NCBI RefSeq assembly: GCF_000213175.1
Contig: NW_009799104.1
Span: 2,951,190 to 3,015,189, forward strand
Source: Neurospora tetrasperma FGSC 2508
Taxonomy: Eukaryota > Ascomycota > Sordariomycetes > Sordariales > Sordariaceae
DNA length: 64,000 bases
Direction of reading: 5' to 3'
The position numbers and the translations under genes were made by a program. This document shows positions 25,524-36,060 of this stretch, one piece after another. The notes beneath the pieces were generated by a model. The model did no database searches and was not told where the DNA came from. It saw only the letters and a list, made by a program, of their open reading frames with translations. How positions within the stretch are numbered: the first letter of the stretch is position 1; the number at the start of each line of letters is the position of its first letter.

Positions 25524-28102
25524 TCACAGGTGCTTCTTTCCGTCCTCATCCACAGAACTTCCCGTCGACACCTCGTCCTCCACCTCTTCATCTACCGACT
25601 GTTCACTAAAGGTATACACCTTACCCTGGCTCTTCCTCCTCCTCATCTCGCCTCTTTCACGCATTGCCTCGCGAATCTTCTTGCTCGCCTCATTGAAGCC
25701 CTCTTCCGTGTTGAGGTTCGGGAATTTGTCAACAGGGGACCCACCAAGTGGCCCGCCAAACTGGACGTTACCGCCACCGCCGCCTGCACTGCTGCTGCGG
25801 CTGCGGCTTCGGCTAGGTGGTCGGGTAGCGAACATGGGCACCTGTCCAATGTTGCTAAACGACTCGTTACGTGGAATGTTGCGACTGGACGACGTGGTAC
25901 CGGTTCTTCTAAGACCATGGGGGCTCTCGGTGCCGGGCGTGGAAATCCCGGGAGTGGAGATGGGGGGCGAGGAAACGCCGCTGTCCCGTCTCTTAAATGG
26001 CTGCGTCGGCGAAACGGTGCCGTCGGCGTGAATGCGCGATGAGCCGTCAGCCGCAACGAGACGGATGTGCTCAAAGTCTGGGAACATCTCGGGCCCGAGG
26101 GTGTTGATGAGGTGCGTAACCTGTGCACTGAGTTCTTCTCGCCTTTGCTTGAGACTCTGAAGACTGTAACTCGACGTGGGGCTGATGCACAGCGCAAGTG
26201 GGCGCAGGGATTTGAGAATGTCCATCCCGACCTCACCGAAACGTAGCGCAGCAAAAGTAATAGCAGGGAAGAAAACCCATCCAAAGAAGTAGACGAGCCA
26301 GATGGGAACCCAGTCGGGCACATAACCCCAGAGGCGGTGCTTGCCCACCATGTAGGCTAGCAAGCATGTGTATAGATTATACAAAATGGGTGCAACAGCC
26401 ATAGCGACAAGCATCTTCCAGGTTGCAATCACGTCCTTGCCTTGGATTTTGACCGTCGATCCAGCAAGCGCCTCCTTGGCCTTCTGGTGACTGATGCGCT
26501 TGGTTGCAATAAAGACAGGGGCAAAGAGGATCAAGCCTGGGAGAACACCCGCTGACAACACCAGGAGCTTGGCGACACGGTAAAAGAAAGTGATGACAAC
26601 CTTGGGCCACGACAGCTTTGCGTATTGTACCTGGTGGTCGCGGATATTCAGATATCGAAGCTGCTTGTTGTACTCGGCGACAGATTTTTGCAGCTCAATA
26701 ATGCGGGGATCATCTTTGTACTTGTCGTACCCGAGAGCGAGGCGACGGTTTAGCTCTACCACGATAGGCAGAGGCAACTTCTTGCCCGCGGGGTTGTACA
26801 GGCGTCTCGCGGCCTGGATGACCATCAGGGTGTCATAGTCCGGGGCCGAAACAGTGACCGCGCTCAGGCTTTGATGGACCATGTCGAGAAGCTTGGAGAT
26901 GGCAGCACGTCTCTTATCCTTGATGCCGTACATTTCGACCAGCTCCTTGGGAACCTCGAAAGGAGCGCCGAATTCGAGGACAGCCCTTGACCGGAACTTG
27001 TGAGGGTGGAAATAATTCATGCCCACCGGCACAATCTTGAGGCCGCAGTCAGGGGCTTCTGCCAGCGTTCCCAGGGCCATGATTGCAACACCAGCCTTCA
27101 AGGGCAGCAGCTCGCTGCGGTCGTGGCTGCCTCCTTCTGGGAAGATACCAACACAGCCACCATTCTTGAGCCGATCAAACACAGCTTGATAAACCTTGGT
27201 TTGATCGATATGTGGTGCGATCTTGAATTTTGTTCCCTGATAACCGTCCTTGATTCCCTTCACCTCCTTGTTCTGGAGCTCGCCGTGTTCATCGATATCG
27301 TCGCGTCCGGTGAGTTGGTACAAGGCGAGTTTGGAGTTGACGGGGCGCTTGATGCGAATTTCTTCGGGTCCATGGATTTCGACAATCTCGACGTTCGAGC
27401 CGCTCTGTCCCTTGATGGAGGGGAGGAAGATGATACCGCCAACTTCAGCTTGTTTCTCGAAGTTTGTGCCGACGCCGCGGATGAGGGTCGGGTCGTCGAT
27501 GGGGTCGGGAAGATAGATGGTACCCTCAGCAGGCTTGGCCGAATCTTGGGGTCTGCCGACAGGGACGGAACCGACCTGCCGAGAAGCCCAGCCGATGAAG
27601 CCCTTGACGGACTTTTGTGCGATGAGGAGGGAGACGCGGCGTTTAGCCTCATTTCGCAGGGTGCGTTGTAGTACTAGGGCGTCAACGAACTGCATATTAG
27701 ACGGTAGGGTCAGCGAAAAAGTCCCGGTATGCTTGACGTCACGCATCGAGAGAGTAGAGCACGAGCACGAGCACGAACCTGGTTTGCATGTGGTGCGGCG
27801 ACGAAGAGGACTGGGCCGCTGCGGGGCACTTTCCAAGAACCACGGGGATGGACTTCACGGAAGAAGGTATCGACCAGGAAGGACATGGTCCACAGAAAGG
27901 TGTCGTACTTCCAATTGCTCATGGGATAGAGCTCCTTGGACGCCGAGGGCGACTTTGCGCTCTGCGGAGGAGCGGAGGCATCTTTGCCCTCGTGCTGCTG
28001 CTGCAAGTCAGTCGAGAGAAGGGGAGTGGTCTCGGCATTGCCATTCTGATGCTGATGGGACTCTGGCACATGGCCATTGAGTTGTTGCGATTGTTCGGCC
28101 AT
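25524..28102 (-). CDS. Glycerol-3-phosphate O-acyltransferase, GAT1/SCT1 type
   Basis: Membrane enzyme of the ER that acylates glycerol-3-phosphate (and dihydroxyacetone phosphate in yeast relatives), the first step of glycerolipid synthesis. Exons 28102-27779 and 27689-25524 give 829 residues. The 89-nt intron has a GTTCGT donor and ATGCAG acceptor, phase 0, and cuts exactly through the catalytic block HANQ|FVD (H105...D111). Other PlsC blocks follow in order: GWASRQVGSVPVGR, FPEGGSHD (291-298, with the glycerol-phosphate-binding block) and VPVGMNYFHPHKFRSR. Three hydrophobic segments occur downstream (VITFFYRVAKLLVLSAG, MLVAMAVAPILYNLYTC, WVPIWLVYFFGWVFFP). The last ~170 residues are Ser/Arg/Gly-rich and probably cytosolic and phosphorylated. 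Length and tail match fungal Gat1/Gat2. Both yeast paralogues look alike, so a single gene symbol is not assigned. Confidence 0.95.
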
Positions 28103-31100
28103 GTCTGCAGAGAGGATGTTTCGATTGTGTTTGGCGAGATGGAAGTCCGAAGAACGGAACAGTCACCAGTGTGTGTCTCGTGATCAGCTTCTCTCGGGAA
28201 CGGCAAGCGGCGCAAAGGAAATAAATGGCTTTGGCCCCTCGTAGCTGAGTTCAAGATTGACGTCCAGACACTCGAACGACTTGAAGCCGATATGCGCTCT
28301 TTGTCGGCCGACGGGAGCAATGAGAGAGAGAGAGAGTGGAACGAGCGTCGGGTATTCGCAGTGAGTCTTTGCTGAAAAACTGTCTTGGGTAAAAGAGTCG
28401 CGCGGGTAGCGGGTAGATCAAGGACCCGACTATATTGATCAACCTAAACTGTGATAGGGCTGCCAATTTGCCGTCGTGGGGTTTTCCTTTTCAGATTCGC
28501 ACGCTCTGGTTCGATGGGTGGCAGTCGGGCTCCCCGGCTAACCTAACCTTTTTTTCTACCAAAGTCCGGGAAAGTCTGCGAATTGTCTGGGCTTTGAGGG
28601 GGAGTGGGTCCACTAACGATGTCCCTCAATGTCGTTCTGGGAAGGAAGTCGGGTCAAGGACATTGAATGGATAGGTGGTATTACCTCGGTATCGCTAGGT
28701 AAATTAAGTCTTTGTACATACGGAGACCAAGACTCAGTTCAGTTTGGAATCAATCGATGTGTCGGAGAAGAGGAATGCCAATGCCGCGGCGCGAGATGCT
28801 GAGACTTTTTAATATGAGGCTCGTACTTTGGGGCTTAGGCGAACGGCTCGCAGTCCGGTCGCAACCTCGATGAACGACCTCGGGCCAAATGCGCCTCCCG
28901 CTTGGATGCGATGGCGACAGCGGATCGTCCCATTCACAACCTTGTGCTTATCCTTAATATCCGTCCACAGGAGTGTTTTGCTGTAAGAATAGGTACACAA
29001 ACAAGGAGTATTTATATTACCTACCTTGTCATCGATGATGCATCCCCGGATACGAACAAGACAAGAGCTCGTTATCTTTTTCCTTGGCTTGTGTTTGTTC
29101 CCTCTGACCGATAACGGTTTTCCGCGGGCGGCTGCAGCATGGAGTGTTTGCACAACCTCCACTGTCCTGGGTATCGAACGTTACCCTATCAAGCACGAAT
29201 GGAAAAGCTTGGAAAACTCTCGAAGAGGAAGGCCAACTGCACCATCTCCGGATTTGACTCTCTTTGCAGTTCTCCATTTCCGAAGTGGCCCGAACAACAC
29301 GTGCTTTTCTCCGTCGCTCTGCTCGGCCTCAACGCGCGCGCAAACGACCCTTTCCGCTTCCAGCGAACCCTCGGCGCCTGCAAGCGTGACGGCGTCTACG
29401 GCCTACAACTGTAGCTGCCATCCCGTCGCCTAGAGGTATCCCTGAAACCGCTTGGCTGCAACTTAACAACGCTTGCATTTCTGACATGTGCTTGCCCCAC
29501 AATGTCCAGGAGAATCCGGTGTCCTTTCTTCCTTCCAAATCATCACCGAAACTCGCAAGAATGAGAATGAGAAAGAAGGAGGGACGGAAGGATTAGAGTA
29601 TGAGTACTGGCAGGAAAGAGCAAGAACTGCCTGGCCGTCAAGGTTCCTATCTGATAGGGATCGAATTGTGTTGTCTCGGCCAATCAGACGTCTCGAAAAG
29701 TAACAATTGCTACGATACACCACAGCCCAGGGCACACAGCGATCATTCTCGAACAACACGGGCAACTTCGAGGGGGCACAACGATGTCGCAACTTCCCTC
29801 TTTGCTGTCGAGCTTGTTGGAGGGGTCATTGACATCCGTCTGCTTAGTGGTTGGTAATGTCCTGTTCTGGGCTTGAAAAGTGCTACCTATCATCCCGACT
29901 CAGGCTTGATTGCATACATGCTCTGGAAATAATTACATTTTGATGTGTCACGCTACTACCTAACAGACTTATTCATGCTATTCGAGCAGATCTGTTAGCT
30001 AATGAGCGCTTTCAAAAAGCTACGGCTCAGCTACCGACCATTCAACTATCTGCCAACCTTGCTTCTTGCATCATCGCATGTACATTGACGCGCATGCAGG
30101 ATTTCTTCTGGGGTTCAATCATTCCATTGGGCACACCTTTTGAGGCTAAATGTCACAGATGCTGATGGTGGAAAAAAGAAAAGAGAGAAAATAATCCTGC
30201 TGTCTCAGGAACGCCTCCGAGACAATAATGCAACCCACCATTTCGATCACCACCACCATGAAAGACACCAGGTTCCTTGGCGTCCGTCATCCCTAACGTC
30301 GAGGCGTCCTTGAAGGGAGCCTAGCAATTGCCACAGACTGTTGCAGGTTGACCATATCTGGACATACCATCACGATACGGAGGAGACTGAGACGGATGAT
30401 ACGCAAAGCAGATATGAAAGCCGAATGTTCCGAATCTTGACAAACACCGGGGATCGATTTTTTTAGATAACAACACAAAAAGAAAAGGCAGGCGAGCCAC
30501 TAAAAGACATAGCCAAATATGGCCGAACGTGATTCAAAGTGCTGTATGTATGTACCTACGTATACTCTTCATTCACCATCTAAGTAAGGAAGACCACCCG
30601 TAAGCTAAAACGGCGTAGGCGAACCGGGATGTCATCGAAGATCGCTTCATGTTGTCCCCACTCGCATCCCCAGATTATCCTTTAAGCGCTCGTCAAGAGT
30701 ACCCCTCTCCCCACGGGGACTCCATAGGTACTCTCATGGCAGTGAAGAGCCGAATTTCGGCATGTCGGCACGGTATGGAGGGGTGAAGTTGCATAAAGAT
30801 AACAAAGCTGACAGCTAGGGTAACAGGACTATTGGCAAGGGTGAACTTTTCCGCTTCACTCGGGACAAGGCTAGTGATATTTGCTCAAGCCGGGTCCAGT
30901 TACAAGACGAAGAAAGACCAAAGCAAAGGGAATATAGTGTAGCTTGCATGACCGCGGCACAGCCTAGATAACGACCCGTACATAGACCGTGTTCTGGAAC
31001 GGTGACCCCCAAACTTCATAGCACGCAAGTAGCTTGCAGGGTACAGCCGCTCGCACTGGTCAATCCGGGAAAGCTATCCCGTAAAGCGAGCAGATTGGAC

Positions 31101-31765
31101 CGCATATTTAACTGCCTCAAGTGGTGAGACTACAACAAGATGGACTTCTCGGCCTCAAGTGTCGGCCCCAAGTCGCACCATCTCGGGTGCGGAAGAGAAG
31201 AGGGATCTTAGACAGAGAGGGAAGAGATACGTAAAGATAGCTAGAAAACCAAGTCAAAAGCCCACACAGCGCTACCAGATGCTACTTAGTGAGAAATAAG
31301 GGGAGGAAAGGTGTGGGTCGTTATATCAGAGATCTTGAGGCTCTCGCAAGCCAAGATCGTGTTGACGGGAAAAGATGAATATTTTCAGTCTTGCCTAGGC
31401 GAAGACCCACACCTAGTTCCATTGACCTTGCGGGAGACCAGCGAGATGACTGGAGCTAGGCATGGCAAGATACCCATGGTGCTGTCTTTTTCCGACCATG
31501 AATAAATGACATAGTCTAGATACCCACGGGTGGGAATGGAAGGCAGCTCGGAAGATTTGCGGCTGTAACCACGATGGAAATTGCCGGGCGAATCAGCTCT
31601 AGGATGGGCGGCAATCGTCTCTCTGAGATGTGTTCGCCAGACCACCCATGTCTCTAGCCAGCCAAAGGGCAGAAGTCTATAGACTTCAGCTGTTCCCATG
31701 TTGGAAATCTTGTCTGGCCCCGAGAAGGTGAGAAACTCGAGAGAAGCAAAAACAGCATATGACGG
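28103..31765. other. Intergenic, 3.7 kb
   Basis: Includes the acyltransferase promoter, with a GA-type run near 28321-28334, and the 3' flank of the DNA glycosylase. Many short frames exist on both strands; none has a recognisable motif or codon pattern. Confidence 0.5.
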
Positions 31766-33129
31766 TCAAGCTGCTTTACTCTGCAACCTACCCGAGCGTC
31801 TTCTTCCTGAGATGTCAACCTTGGCTTCTTCTGTTTGCCCTGCGTCCCCTTTCGGCTTTCTGGCGTCTTCAAAGTATTGCGAGCGCGTAGGCTTCTTTGA
31901 GGGACGTGCCTTTGCGTTGTTTGGCGTAAAAGTCATCTCGTCATCTTCTTCTAGCTTGATCTTCCGCTTCCTTGAGGTGGCCCTTTCCGCCTTCACCTCT
32001 GACCCATCGGCTTCTAGCTCCTCACTTTTGTTTTTTGATTTGGCCCCCTTCGTTCCCGGTGCCTCCTTCGGGGAGTCTTTCTCTTCAGCCGACTCAAGGG
32101 GTTCTTCTTTCACACCGGACACAATCTGGCCGGTTTTCTTTTGCCTGGCGGGTGCATAGCAACTCGTGCGCCCGCCGACAGTGAGAAAGGCCAACTTGTC
32201 GCCGTTGGGAGTGTGACTGTGTGCATTCTTGGAGCCTTTGCCCCAGCGGTAGTTGAAGAGCCAGTCGTCTGGGAACTGATCGGAATCACCAAGCTTGTCC
32301 ACAGCCGTATGGCACACATATCGGATGGATTCGTAAAGCTGCTTCATCTCAGCATCGCTAAAGTCGTTGCAGTACTGTTCCGGGTGAAGCTTTGCGTGAT
32401 ACAATACTTCATCAGCGACCCAATTTCCAATGCCACTAATAACAGCCTGGTCAAGCAAAAGAGCCTTGATGGGCACGCGGCGCGACTTCATCTTCTCCCG
32501 CAAGTAATCTTCGGTGAACACATCGAGGTCGACCACCGGATCTGGACCGTTTTCCACCAAAGGTGAGTACTTCCGAATGTCCTTTCCAGGGCAGTCCACA
32601 ACACGGACACGGCCAAAGCGCCGCGGATCGGTAAACGCCATCTCATCGCCATCTTCTGTCTCGATCTTGAACTTCCAATACTTGGGCGGCCATTTGTCGT
32701 GTTCGTCAGGCTTCATCTTCTTGTAGTAGTTTGTGTATGCTGTCCTCTCGCCCTTGATATGGATCCAGCCAGTCATCCCAAAGTGCATTACAAGATGAGG
32801 AGCCTTGCTCAATTCCATCCTGGACATCAGTCAGTTAGGGAAAACAAAAGAAGGCAAGCAATGCGTCTGTGCGGCGACTGACCAAAAATATTTGCCCTGA
32901 GTTCCTGCTGATACAATTTTCTTGCCAATAAGGCCAGCCGCCATCTTGGGTCCATCTGTACCGACCTTTCCAAACACATTGCCGTCATCAATGGCTTCTG
33001 CATGCTTGATGACCTTGCCTACAAAGTGCAGGCGCAGAAAGTGGACAGCACGCGCAACTATCTACCAGTCAGCTTCAGAGCATGTTGATATGAGTATTGG
33101 TACATCATACTCTCCGCGATTTCAGGCAT
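31766..33129 (-). CDS. Formamidopyrimidine-DNA glycosylase (Fpg/MutM family)
   Basis: Base-excision repair enzyme removing oxidised purines and nicking the abasic site. Three exons: 33129-33111 (19 nt), 33057-32883 and 32819-31766, giving 415 residues. Introns of 53 and 63 nt have GTATGA and GTCAGT donors, and split codons rejoin as MPEIAE-I-ARAV and KYF-W-MELS. The mature N-terminus P2-E3 is the Schiff-base/acid catalytic pair. K62 (GTQGKYFW) matches the conserved lysine. MHFGMTGW, DPRRFGRVRV and the helix-turn-helix segment DQAVISGIGNWVADEVLYHAKLHP follow. The region after it (NYRWGKG...TVGGRTSCYAPARQKKTG) resembles the zincless finger of fungal and plant Fpg proteins, with no four-cysteine zinc site. 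The last ~150 residues are Lys/Glu-rich with basic clusters (SRKRKIK, GRRRSGR), consistent with nuclear import. The divergent snoRNA host starts roughly 300 nt away. Confidence 0.93.
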
Positions 33130-33399
33130 GTTCCAAGTTTTGTTTACTATGAATCGGTCGGACGATGGTTTCTTTAAGTTGGTGATGACCTCATTGAAGA
33201 GAACGCGTCAAACAAGTAACGAACGTGGAGGAACTGGAGCGTGCCCCACGCGAATAAGCAACGGTTTCACGTGACCCTGCTGAATCCCGCTCGTTGGATG
33301 CACCTCTTTATCGTTATCGAGCTCCCGTCGGCCTGCCGCCATTGGATTACCCCACCCAAACTTGCAGCCGAAATTTTTCCCGGCGGCCCCACAACCGTT
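33130..33399. promoter_or_regulatory. Putative shared promoter of the glycosylase and the snoRNA host
   Basis: A short interval between the glycosylase ATG (minus strand) and the first pyrimidine-rich exon of the snoRNA host (plus strand). No TATA box is clear. The divergent layout suggests a bidirectional promoter; this is inferred from spacing only. Confidence 0.4.
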
Positions 33400-33547
33400 G
33401 CAGCTTCAAAACCTCGCGCGCCTCAGCTTTTTTCTGCCGCTTCCCATTTTCAACTTCCATCATCACCAAGCTTCGCCCAATCCAATTTTGGTAAGTTCCA
33501 GATTTCTTCCAAGCACAAGCACACAGCACAACCACATCCTCCCCCTA

Positions 33548-33635
33548 TGTCCTGATGACACAACCATAAACCGCAAACTAGAGTCTTTGATCCTACGGGA
33601 AATGCAACTAGATATGTACGTCAGTCTGAATGACA
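33548..33635 (+). ncRNA. snR78: Box C/D snoRNA, snR78 homologue (25S U2421)
   Basis: Box C TGATGA at 33553-33558, box D CTGA at 33625-33628, and a short terminal stem TGTC/GACA. The guide CAAACTAGAGTC (33574-33585) is an exact 12-nt complement of 25S GACTCTAGTTTG and is followed one base later by D' TTGA. The fifth base before D' pairs with the U that is U2421 in yeast numbering, the known target of snR78. It lies in the first intron of the host. Confidence 0.9.
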
Positions 33636-33905
33636 ACGTATCCGCCTACTCGCGTCGCACATCATCCATTTGTCTTGGACAATCTGGCTAACCATCGCGA
33701 AGTGCTTCTAGCGATATCGAACATCACGCTCTCATGGGCTATAGAGCATAGGATTGGGCGATTGGGGGGAGGGGAGAGGAGAGAGAGACATGATCTTGCG
33801 GTCGACCGCGTTAGTATTGGTCCTCGGAGTTACCCATTGATTGTGTCTTTTTCTCCCTCCCGGTCATGACATGAAAAGGTTGGTTCTCACATTATTTTCC
33901 CGCTC

Positions 33906-33995
33906 GCTTTCCTGATGATCAACTTTGCTTTTGCAAGTTGGAATTACCGATTGATACCCAATGAAAACATAAAATGGCTGTTTCTGATTGAAAGC
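33906..33995 (+). ncRNA. snR77: Box C/D snoRNA, snR77 homologue (18S U578)
   Basis: Box C TGATGA at 33913-33918, box D CTGA at 33984-33987, and a perfect 6-bp terminal stem GCTTTC/GAAAGC. The guide TGGAATTACCG (33939-33949) complements the universal 18S sequence CGGTAATTCCA. It is followed by D' TTGA at 33951-33954, so the +5 rule selects the U next to the G530-equivalent, U578 in yeast. That is the known target of snR77 (U54 in human). Confidence 0.92.
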
Positions 33996-34143
33996 ACTAC
34001 ATTCCTCTCGATGTGATCACAAACCTTGGTTGTTGACCATGTGCTGACTTCCTGGTTCAGATGTAGAGACATCCTTTCGTCACGCTCAGTAGTGGTGCCG
34101 CAACTAATTGTGAGTTGGTTCATTTGCTGTCCTCTTCGACACG

Positions 34144-34238
34144 CTTCTATGATGAAACGGCACTGGGCTCCGATTTTTCCACATGAGCACGATATGCCAT
34201 TTTTGCGACAGGCCTAGAAAACCTCGTCCACTGATCAG
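34144..34238 (+). ncRNA. snR76: Box C/D snoRNA, snR76 homologue (25S C2197)
   Basis: Box C TGATGA at 34150-34155 and box D CTGA at 34231-34234. The guide GCACTGGGC (34160-34168) is a 9-nt complement of 25S GCCCAGTGC; D' is CCGA at 34170-34173. The fifth base before D' pairs with the third C of CCC, C2197 in yeast. The guide is the shortest of the six and the terminal stem is weak, but position in the array and exact target agree. Confidence 0.85.
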
Positions 34239-34394
34239 CATCCAATATCAACACGTTTTGAAGTACATCTGGAACCATGAGCGATGACTAATGCGCCTCA
34301 TCAGAGTACAGTTGGACTTGGAACCACTACTCGCTCTTTTTCTTGACACGATCTTGGTAAGCTACTTTTTTTCCTCTCACATCACAACACACGA

Positions 34395-34488
34395 TTCCAT
34401 GATGATCCCTTTAGATGACGAGTCTTATCGGGGATTCCCCATGCAGACAACCTTTTTTTTAATACCATTCATGCATTTCTGAAAATTG
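34395..34488 (+). ncRNA. snR75: Box C/D snoRNA, snR75 homologue (25S G2288), with a possible second guide
   Basis: Box C TGATGA at 34400-34405 and box D CTGA at 34479-34482. The D' guide TTAGATGACGAG (34411-34422) is an exact 12-nt complement of 25S CTCGTCATCTAA. With D' CTTA at 34424-34427 it points to G2288, the target of yeast snR75. A second segment, CCATTCATGC (34465-34474), sits in the right place for a box D guide and complements 25S GCATGAATGG, only about 20 nt further along the same rRNA. Confidence 0.9.
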
Positions 34489-34642
34489 TTCTTCATGATC
34501 AAGTCTTTTGCAGCTCTCAGTAAAATCTCTTGACTAACGATCAACCAGACCACATTTTGCAGCACATTCTCTCCCGATGCATGGGCTTATTGGTATGTGC
34601 CTATGTCTCTTTGCTTCGGCACTGAGTTTTCCTGCCCATATC

Positions 34643-34723
34643 CTTCCATGATGATCCGACAACACAAAGACAAGCATATGTCAGAGCTTTTGCGACGATG
34701 ACACCTGTCATGTCTGATCTTTG
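34643..34723 (+). ncRNA. snR74: Box C/D snoRNA, snR74 homologue (18S A28)
   Basis: Box C TGATGA at 34649-34654 and box D CTGA at 34714-34717. The guide AGACAAGCATATG (34668-34680) is an exact 13-nt complement of the 5' end of 18S rRNA (CATATGCTTGTCT). With D' CAGA at 34682-34685, the fifth base selects A28, the target of yeast snR74 and human U27. Confidence 0.92.
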
Positions 34724-34879
34724 CACCATTGCATCCTGCTACTTTGGCCGCTCTGCCTTACAGCCTGCTAACGGTCACAAAGTCAGTCTGCCCTGGTTCA
34801 ATACCAATGCATCGTCAACTGTGTCACGCTGCTGATAATGGTAAGCCAACATTTTCTTTTTTGCACACCTGTTCAAGAT

Positions 34880-34990
34880 GGCTACAATGATGAATAAAAT
34901 TTATCACGACGGTCTACATAGGATATTGCTTCGGCTTTATCCCTTTGATGAAAAACGCCGATGACACGGCACCCGAACTGAGTCGCCTCT
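34880..34990 (+). ncRNA. snR73: Box C/D snoRNA, snR73 homologue (25S C2959)
   Basis: Box C TGATGA at 34888-34893, a perfect C' TGATGA at 34946-34951, and box D CTGA at 34978-34981. The guide TCACGACGGTCTA (34904-34916) is an exact 13-nt complement of 25S TAGACCGTCGTGA. With a degenerate D' CATA next to it, the +5 rule selects C2959, the target of yeast snR73. A GGC/GCC pairing flanks the boxes. Confidence 0.9.
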
Positions 34991-35300
34991 TGAACAAGTC
35001 TTTGTTTTTGAGTCCAAGCCAATGATCCCAAGCTAACATGCTGGAATTAGGAACCATTGTCTGGTATATCGCCATGACAACCCATCGAGCAGCATCAGGT
35101 GAGTCATTGCCATGCTGAAATTCTCGAAATCGTAGCCCTTTGAACCAAGTCGGTTCTCTGGAGTCGTGACTATGGTCACATCGTAGACAGCCATGGTGCT
35201 AATTGCGACCGGGCGAGTTGCATATCACATGAAGATATATATTCAAATCAAAGACATGTTACATTTGCTTATATATGGCCCCTTCCTGACGTATCGTGAT

Positions 35301-36060
35301 TCCCATGCCCATTCTGTCTGAAGAGTGTTCTGTTGGCATTCGTAACTTTATTGCGTGATAGAAGTTATCTATACCCTTTGCTTCAGTCTCCTTTCTGCGT
35401 TCCCAAGCTGTTGGACTTGGTTTCCCATCCTCCAGGTTGCAAGTCATGACGGGACGGAAACTCAGTGCTTCTCAATAAGGGCATTACCGCCAGCGGGGGA
35501 CGCAGATGGAAACATGCTCTGCGAGTTCACTGCTCGAGCAAGCAACTGCCTTGTCAAGCGGCCTTCCTTACATTTGTCTCCCAAGACCACATGGTTCATT
35601 GGAATTCGGCCCTCCGGTGGATTGTTCGTGCCGGATTACCAATCCCGTAGTCACCCACCTTGCTCCATGGCAGCACTAGGTCACCCACACGATCAACTTG
35701 ATATCCTCCACATAAGCCGAAACACCGGTTGCCCCGAATCTATGTGCGTAGAAGAGGCCAATATTTTGCGAAGCATAGCCGCAAACAAGGGCAACGAGAG
35801 AAGGTGTGCTATATTTACAACGTGACATAACCATGGAGAATGTACCGTAATGTGCCGTGTGAACCAAGTGTAGCTCTATGTAAAACCGTTTCCCGCGTCT
35901 AAACACGATCTCTCAAGTCGGGGGGCATGTTCCCATCTGCTTGTGATCCTTACATATTCAGTATAACCAAAAATCCCGTTATTCAAAAGACCCCGAGGTA
36001 TATGTAGCCTGTTCCAATCCATTGTGAATAACCGTGTAACATTCAGCCAAGCAAAGCAGC
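35301..36060. other. Intergenic, 3' of the snoRNA host and of RIB3
   Basis: No supported gene. It may contain the last host exon(s) and polyadenylation site. I looked for a seventh guide matching the snR72 target and found none. Confidence 0.45.

Larger units (their letters stand above)
33400..35300 (+). ncRNA. Multi-intron non-coding host gene for six box C/D snoRNAs
   Basis: The strand, introns and cargo are well supported; the ends are approximate. Introns read from consensus sites: 33491 (GTAAGT) to 33702 or 33711; 33879 (GTTGGT, weak) to 34060; 34110 (GTGAGT) to 34304; 34357 (GTAAGC) to 34548; 34593 (GTATGT) to 34782; 34841 (GTAAGC) to 35050. A further donor GTGAGT lies at 35099. Branch-like CTAAC/CTAAT/CTGAC motifs precede the acceptors, for example at 33688-33692, 34532-34536, 34767-34771 and 35033-35037. 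Internal exons are mostly only 44-58 nt (34061-34109, 34305-34356, 34549-34592, 34783-34840, 35051-35098) and show no continuous open frame, so the spliced RNA looks non-coding. Every intron holds exactly one C/D snoRNA, starting about 27-57 nt after the donor and ending about 59-67 nt before the acceptor. That spacing is typical of splicing-coupled release. Confidence 0.8.

Noticed and set aside
35225-35290. Possible seventh C/D snoRNA (TGAAGA ... CTGA)
   Set aside because: Box C is non-consensus, there is no terminal stem, and no segment matches rRNA that I can recall.
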